A stretch of 9,979 bases of DNA from Bacillota bacterium (lineage in GTDB: Bacteria > Bacillota_E > JAJZYS01 > JAJYTV01): assembly GCA_021845645.1 (NCBI GenBank), contig JAJZVM010000157.1, forward strand, positions 1 through 9,979. Reading direction: 5' to 3'. Below the pieces are notes generated by a model, which did no database searches, was not told where the DNA came from, and worked only from the letters and a program-made list of their open reading frames with translations. Positions 7,405-9,979 of this stretch are shown one piece after another. The first letter of the stretch is position 1, and every line of letters begins with the position of its first letter. The position numbers and the translations under genes were made by a program.

Positions 7405-7635
7405 GTGGACGTCGTCGTGGACTCGCGCTGGGTACAGGGCTTTCCTCCGCTCATGCCTCGGCAGGTGGAGAAGAAGCTGGAGTCGGCCGAACTCGCACTG
7501 GTTCGTGAAGCCGCCCGGGCGGGCGATCTGTATGTGCGTCTCGACAGCGCTGAGGGCGAGCGGATTCAGGTGGAGAACATCTGGTTCAACCCGCACGACC
7601 AGAGTCGCATCACATTCATCCTGCGGAACCCCTGA
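7405..7635 (+). CDS. Small hypothetical protein, function unknown
   Basis: This is a 76-aa protein I do not recognise. It starts with a short hydrophobic beta-like stretch (DVVVDSRWVQGFPPLMP), continues as a charged helix (RQVEKKLESAELALVREAARAG, roughly residues 19-40), and ends in a predicted beta region (LYVRLDSAEGERIQVENIWF and RITFILRNP). There is no signal peptide, membrane span, Cys motif or obvious nucleotide-binding motif. GGAGGTGG at 7393-7400 strongly supports translation; GTG 7405 has better spacing than the adjacent GTG 7402. It lies 57 bases after the dienoyl-CoA reductase gene and may share its transcript. Codon use looks like that of its neighbours. It is probably a real gene. 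Confidence 0.65.
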   Translation: MDVVVDSRWVQGFPPLMPRQVEKKLESAELALVREAARAGDLYVRLDSAEGERIQVENIWFNPHDQSRITFILRNP

Positions 7636-7763
7636 CTGCGTCCGCAGCGCCCTCTCGCCGGTTTTCATGTGGCATCGCCGGGCACCAGGAACCCGAAGCA
7701 GGCGATACCTTGTGCCGAATTCGCAACGCGAGGTTGCATGCTCCTCGTGTTCGGCGGATGCCT

Positions 7764-7772
7764 TGTTATAAT
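7764..7772 (+). promoter_or_regulatory. Extended -10 promoter of gltX
   Basis: TGTTATAAT contains a perfect TATAAT (7767-7772) preceded by the TGn extension, 31 bases before the gltX ATG. No good -35 box lies at the usual spacing, which the extended -10 may compensate for. The transcript would begin near 7779, leaving a leader of about 25 bases, too short for a T-box or other riboswitch. Confidence 0.72.
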
Positions 7773-7803
7773 GGAGAAAGTTTTCACACGTTGGAGGATG
7801 ACG

Positions 7804-9255
7804 ATGTCCGCAGTTCGTACCCGCTACGCTCCAAGCCCCACGGGGTACATGCATCTGGGCAACCTGCGCACGGGCCTCTACGCATACCTCACGGCCAAGA
7901 GGAAGGGTGGACAGTTCGTCCTGCGCATCGAGGACACCGACCAGGAGCGCAAGCGTGAGGGTGCGGTGCAGGCGATCTACGACACGCTTGCAAGGGTCGG
8001 CTTGCAGCACGACGAAGGTCCGGACGTGGGCGGCCCTTATGGGCCGTACGTCCAGAGCGAGAGGCTCGAGATCTACCACCGTTATGCCCAGGAGCTCATC
8101 GAACTTGGTGGGGCATACCGCTGCTTCTGCACACCAGAGGAGAGCGAGGCGCAACGCGCGGAAGCCCGGCTTCATAAGCGGCCCTTCAAGGATATGAACT
8201 GCCGGTCTTTGACGGCGGATGAGATTGCCGAGCGGATTGCGGCTGGCGTCCCGTCAGTTGTGCGCCAGCTCACGCCTCTGACGGGCAGCACGAGTTACGA
8301 CGATGTGGTATTTGGCCACATCTCTATTGACAACGCGGAACTCGACGACAGCGTCCTGCTCAAGTCCGATGGCTTTCCCACCTACAACTTCGCCAACGTA
8401 GTGGATGACCACCTTATGCGGATCACCCACGTGATGCGCGGAGCAGAGTACCTCTCGTCCACGCCGAAGTACATCCTCCTCTACGAGACCTTCGGGTGGG
8501 ACATCCCCGTGCACATCCACTTGCCGGCGATCAACAAATCGGCGACGGAGAAACTCAGCAAACGGCATGGTGACGCGTCGTTCGAGGACTATTACAACAA
8601 AGGGTACCTGCCGCAGGCGATCCTGAACTACGTGGCGCTGCTCGGCTGGGCACCGGGAAATGACGAGGAGTTCTTCACGCTCGAAGAGATGGTTCGGCGC
8701 TTCAGCCTCGAGGGACTTTCGAAATCACCGTCCATCTTCGATCCAGTCAAGATGCGCTGGATGAACGGCGAGTACCTCCGGCGGATGTCTGCCGAGGAGT
8801 TCCACCGTCTCGCTCTTGCCTGGTATCCGCAGGGTCTGCTTGAGGCGAGCGTGGACCTGCATGAACTTAGCCGTCTGCTGCAAAGCCGTATCGCGATTCT
8901 CTCGGAGATCCCCGAGCAGGTTGATTTCGTGCTGGCATTGCCTGACTACGACGTTGCGCTCTACACGCACAAGAAAATGAAGACGAATCCGGAGGTCGCT
9001 CGCCGTAGCCTGCAGGCCGCCCGTGAAAGAATAGCGGGGCTCGCACCCTTCGACCGCGCGAGTTTGCATGCGGCGCTCGAGTCCCTCGCGGGAGAGCTGG
9101 GCCTGAAGAATGGCCAGGTGATGTATCCGGTTCGCGTTGCGCTTTCGGGCAAGGAATTCACACCTGGCGGGGCAAGTGAACTCGCCGAACTGTTCGGACG
9201 TGACGAGGTCCTGCACAGGATTGATGTGGGCATCGGGAAGCTCGAGAACGCCTAG
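7804..9255 (+). CDS. gltX: Glutamyl-tRNA synthetase (class I, GluRS)
   Basis: This enzyme attaches glutamate to tRNA-Glu and, in many bacteria lacking GlnRS, also to tRNA-Gln for later amidation by GatCAB. It has 483 aa, a normal length. The N-terminus RTRYAPSPTGYMHLGN (5-20) carries the HIGH-type motif as HLGN, and KLSKRHG (250-256) is the KMSKS motif. The zinc-binding insert is partial: CFC at 107-109 and Cys 133 are present, but the residue two after it is Ser, where E. coli has the His ligand. Zinc binding is therefore doubtful. GGAGG at 7793-7797 fits ATG 7804 better than ATG 7798. It has its own promoter and terminator and is followed directly by tRNA-Gln and tRNA-Glu. Discriminating or non-discriminating character cannot be settled by eye. 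Confidence 0.97.
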   Translation: MSAVRTRYAPSPTGYMHLGNLRTGLYAYLTAKRKGGQFVLRIEDTDQERKREGAVQAIYDTLARVGLQHDEGPDVGGPYGPYVQSERLEIYHRYAQELIELGGAYRCFCTPEESEAQRAEARLHKRPFKDMNCRSLTADEIAERIAAGVPSVVRQLTPLTGSTSYDDVVFGHISIDNAELDDSVLLKSDGFPTYNFANVVDDHLMRITHVMRGAEYLSSTPKYILLYETFGWDIPVHIHLPAINKSATEKLSKRHGDASFEDYYNKGYLPQAILNYVALLGWAPGNDEEFFTLEEMVRRFSLEGLSKSPSIFDPVKMRWMNGEYLRRMSAEEFHRLALAWYPQGLLEASVDLHELSRLLQSRIAILSEIPEQVDFVLALPDYDVALYTHKKMKTNPEVARRSLQAARERIAGLAPFDRASLHAALESLAGELGLKNGQVMYPVRVALSGKEFTPGGASELAELFGRDEVLHRIDVGIGKLENA

Positions 9256-9269
9256 CGCGGCGTGGCCAG

Positions 9270-9296
9270 GCCCAAACGCGATTTGGGCTTGCTTTT
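9270..9296 (+). terminator. Intrinsic terminator of gltX
   Basis: GCCCAAA (9270-9276) pairs with TTTGGGC (9282-9288) across a five-base loop and is followed by TTGCTTTT. It sits 15 bases after the gltX stop. Confidence 0.85.
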
Positions 9297-9458
9297 GCGT
9301 TCAAAGGCCCTCCAGCCCACCGGCACCGACCGTTTGACATATCCCCTGATGTCCTGGCCTTTTTGCCCGGCCGGGCCAAGCAGTTGCGGCCCTTCGAGGG
9401 CGCTCTGGAGCGGCTTTTCAGCGTATCGAACCTACCGGAGAGGCACCAAAAAACTCTG

Positions 9459-9487
9459 TTGCATGGGTCGTGGGCCGGTGCTATACT
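9459..9487 (+). promoter_or_regulatory. Promoter of the tRNA-Gln/tRNA-Glu unit
   Basis: TTGCAT (9459-9464) and TATACT (9482-9487) are separated by 17 bases. A TG one base upstream of the -10 makes it extended as well. Transcription would begin near 9494, about nine bases before the first tRNA. The rest of the gltX-tRNA gap (9297-9458) shows only a small inverted repeat (GACAT/ATGTC, 9336-9353) and no gene. Confidence 0.8.
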
Positions 9488-9502
9488 CATTCGTGCTGAC
9501 GG

Positions 9503-9576
9503 TGGGGAGTGGTGTAACGGTAGCACTACAGACTCTGGCTCTGTCAGTGAGGGTTCGAATCCTTCCTCCCCAACCA
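9503..9576 (+). tRNA. tRNA-Gln (anticodon CTG)
   Basis: The acceptor TGGGGAG (9503-9509) pairs with CTCCCCA (9566-9572), followed by discriminator A and an encoded CCA (9574-9576). The anticodon stem ACAGA/TCTGT closes a seven-base loop CTCTGGC with anticodon CTG, reading CAG. The T arm contains GGTTCGAATCC. All arms fold normally. Confidence 0.96.
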
Positions 9577-9583
9577 GAGTTTC

Positions 9584-9659
9584 GGCCCAATCGTCTAGAG
9601 GCCTAGGACGCCGCGCTCTCAATGCGGTAACACCGGTTCGAATCCGGTTTGGGCCACCA
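9584..9659 (+). tRNA. tRNA-Glu (anticodon CTC)
   Basis: The acceptor GGCCCAA (9584-9590) pairs with TTGGGCC (9649-9655), followed by A and an encoded CCA (9657-9659). The anticodon stem CCGCG/TGCGG closes the loop CTCTCAA with anticodon CTC, reading GAG. The T arm contains CCGGTTCGAATCCGG. It lies seven bases after tRNA-Gln and must share its transcript. Confidence 0.96.
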
Positions 9660-9683
9660 AGTTGCGCTCCAGCAGCTTCCGGA

Positions 9684-9713
9684 TTGACGGAACGCTAACG
9701 GGGCGCATAAAAT
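9684..9713 (+). promoter_or_regulatory. rRNA operon promoter P1
   Basis: TTGACG (9684-9689) and TAAAAT (9708-9713) are separated by 18 bases. The very GC-rich CGGGCC after the -10 resembles the discriminator of promoters under stringent control. It starts only 24 bases after tRNA-Glu, with no terminator visible between them. Confidence 0.8.
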
Positions 9714-9803
9714 CGGGCCTTGCGACGGACGCTCCGTGTTCCCCGAGCAAATGCCCAGAGGACTCGGAACCGATGCCGCGACCCGAACTCCAGGAACTGC
9801 CGC

Positions 9804-9832
9804 TTGACGGATAGTGACTGGGCACATAGAAT
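9804..9832 (+). promoter_or_regulatory. rRNA operon promoter P2
   Basis: TTGACG (9804-9809) and TAGAAT (9827-9832) are separated by the optimal 17 bases. It lies about 100 bases before the 16S gene and is the second copy of the duplicated module. Confidence 0.82.
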
Positions 9833-9854
9833 TAGGTCTTGCGACTGACGCACT

Positions 9855-9869
9855 CGGTCTTTGAAAACC
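9855..9869 (+). promoter_or_regulatory. boxA-like antitermination element in the rRNA leader
   Basis: CGGTCTTTGAAAACC matches the TCTTTGAAAAC sequence common in Firmicutes rRNA leaders, where boxA binds NusB/NusE to keep polymerase from stopping early. A small hairpin GAGCC-TAGA-GGCTC (9910-9923) follows, before the 16S gene. Confidence 0.65.
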
Positions 9870-9931
9870 GAACAGTAGGGAACTTGCGAGCGAACGTACA
9901 AAAAGTAAGAGCCTAGAGGCTCGAACCTGCA

Positions 9932-9979
9932 TTAGGTGAGAGTTTGATCCTGGCTCAGGACGAACGCTGGCGGCGTGCC
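9932..9979 (+). rRNA. rrs: 16S ribosomal RNA, 5' end (cut by the window edge)
   Basis: AGAGTTTGATCCTGGCTCAG, the universal 16S 5' primer site (E. coli positions 8-27), begins at 9940 and continues as GACGAACGCTGGCGGCGTGCC. The mature 5' end is estimated at about 9932-9933. Only some 48 bases are present, too few to place the organism precisely. Confidence 0.97.

Larger units (their letters stand above)
9668..9852 (+). repeat. Two direct copies of an rRNA promoter module
   Basis: Bases about 9668-9731 and 9789-9851 are imperfect direct repeats spaced by about 120 bases. Each has CTCCAG, then a CCG-ending block, TTGACGG, a GGC-rich spacer, an A/T-rich -10, and CTTGCGAC followed by GACGC. The spacer and first bases after the -10 differ, so this is an old or diverging duplication. 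Confidence 0.75.

Noticed and set aside
9334..9339. Perfect TTGACA upstream of the tRNAs
   Set aside because: No -10 box lies 16-18 bases downstream; the TTGCAT/TATACT pair closer to the tRNAs is a far better promoter.
9158..9622. Minus-strand frame containing GEEGFEPSLTEPESVVLPLHH-like sequence (shown in part)
   Set aside because: This is the well-known false protein produced by translating the antisense strand of a tRNA gene.
9603..9932. Minus-strand frame with TGFEPVLPH
   Set aside because: It is antisense to tRNA-Glu and the rRNA promoters; again a tRNA shadow.

Overview
The window is a G+C-rich bacterial chromosomal segment of mostly core genes. It looks like a spore-forming, Firmicutes-type lineage with high GC. 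The grounds are a BofA homologue, a YaaL (DUF2508) homologue, strong GGAGGTGAT-type ribosome binding sites and a gene order close to the Bacillus subtilis scr-dnaX-yaaK-recR-yaaL-bofA-rrnA region. I cannot name the genus from the 48 bases of 16S rRNA present.

Layout, left to right: (1) an SRP RNA and a long hairpin, then dnaX, ybaB/ebfC and recR, tightly packed on + (1-2515). (2) A K+-independent-type membrane pyrophosphatase gene, hppA, with its own candidate promoter and a terminator (2516-4740). (3) A scar-like stretch: a likely 5' fragment of a group II intron, a minus-strand SRPBCC/AHSA1-type gene, and about 500 bases with no convincing gene (4741-5865). (4) yaaL and bofA, the displaced second half of the recR-yaaL-bofA order (5866-6470). 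(5) A 2,4-dienoyl-CoA reductase-like SDR gene and a small unrecognised gene (6565-7635). (6) gltX with an extended -10 promoter and a terminator, then a promoter followed by tRNA-Gln(CTG) and tRNA-Glu(CTC) (7764-9659). (7) Two tandem, duplicated rRNA promoters, a boxA-like leader and the first bases of 16S rRNA (9668-9979).

Functional themes: replication and repair (DnaX, EbfC, RecR), protein targeting (SRP RNA), energy coupling by pyrophosphate-driven proton pumping, sporulation control (BofA), fatty-acid metabolism, and translation (GluRS, the two tRNAs it may charge, and an rRNA operon). I see no clearly new defence or mobile system. The most interesting points are the ancestral gene order interrupted by two insertions, the intron remnant at one of them, the duplicated rRNA promoter module, and the grouping of gltX with tRNA-Gln and tRNA-Glu.
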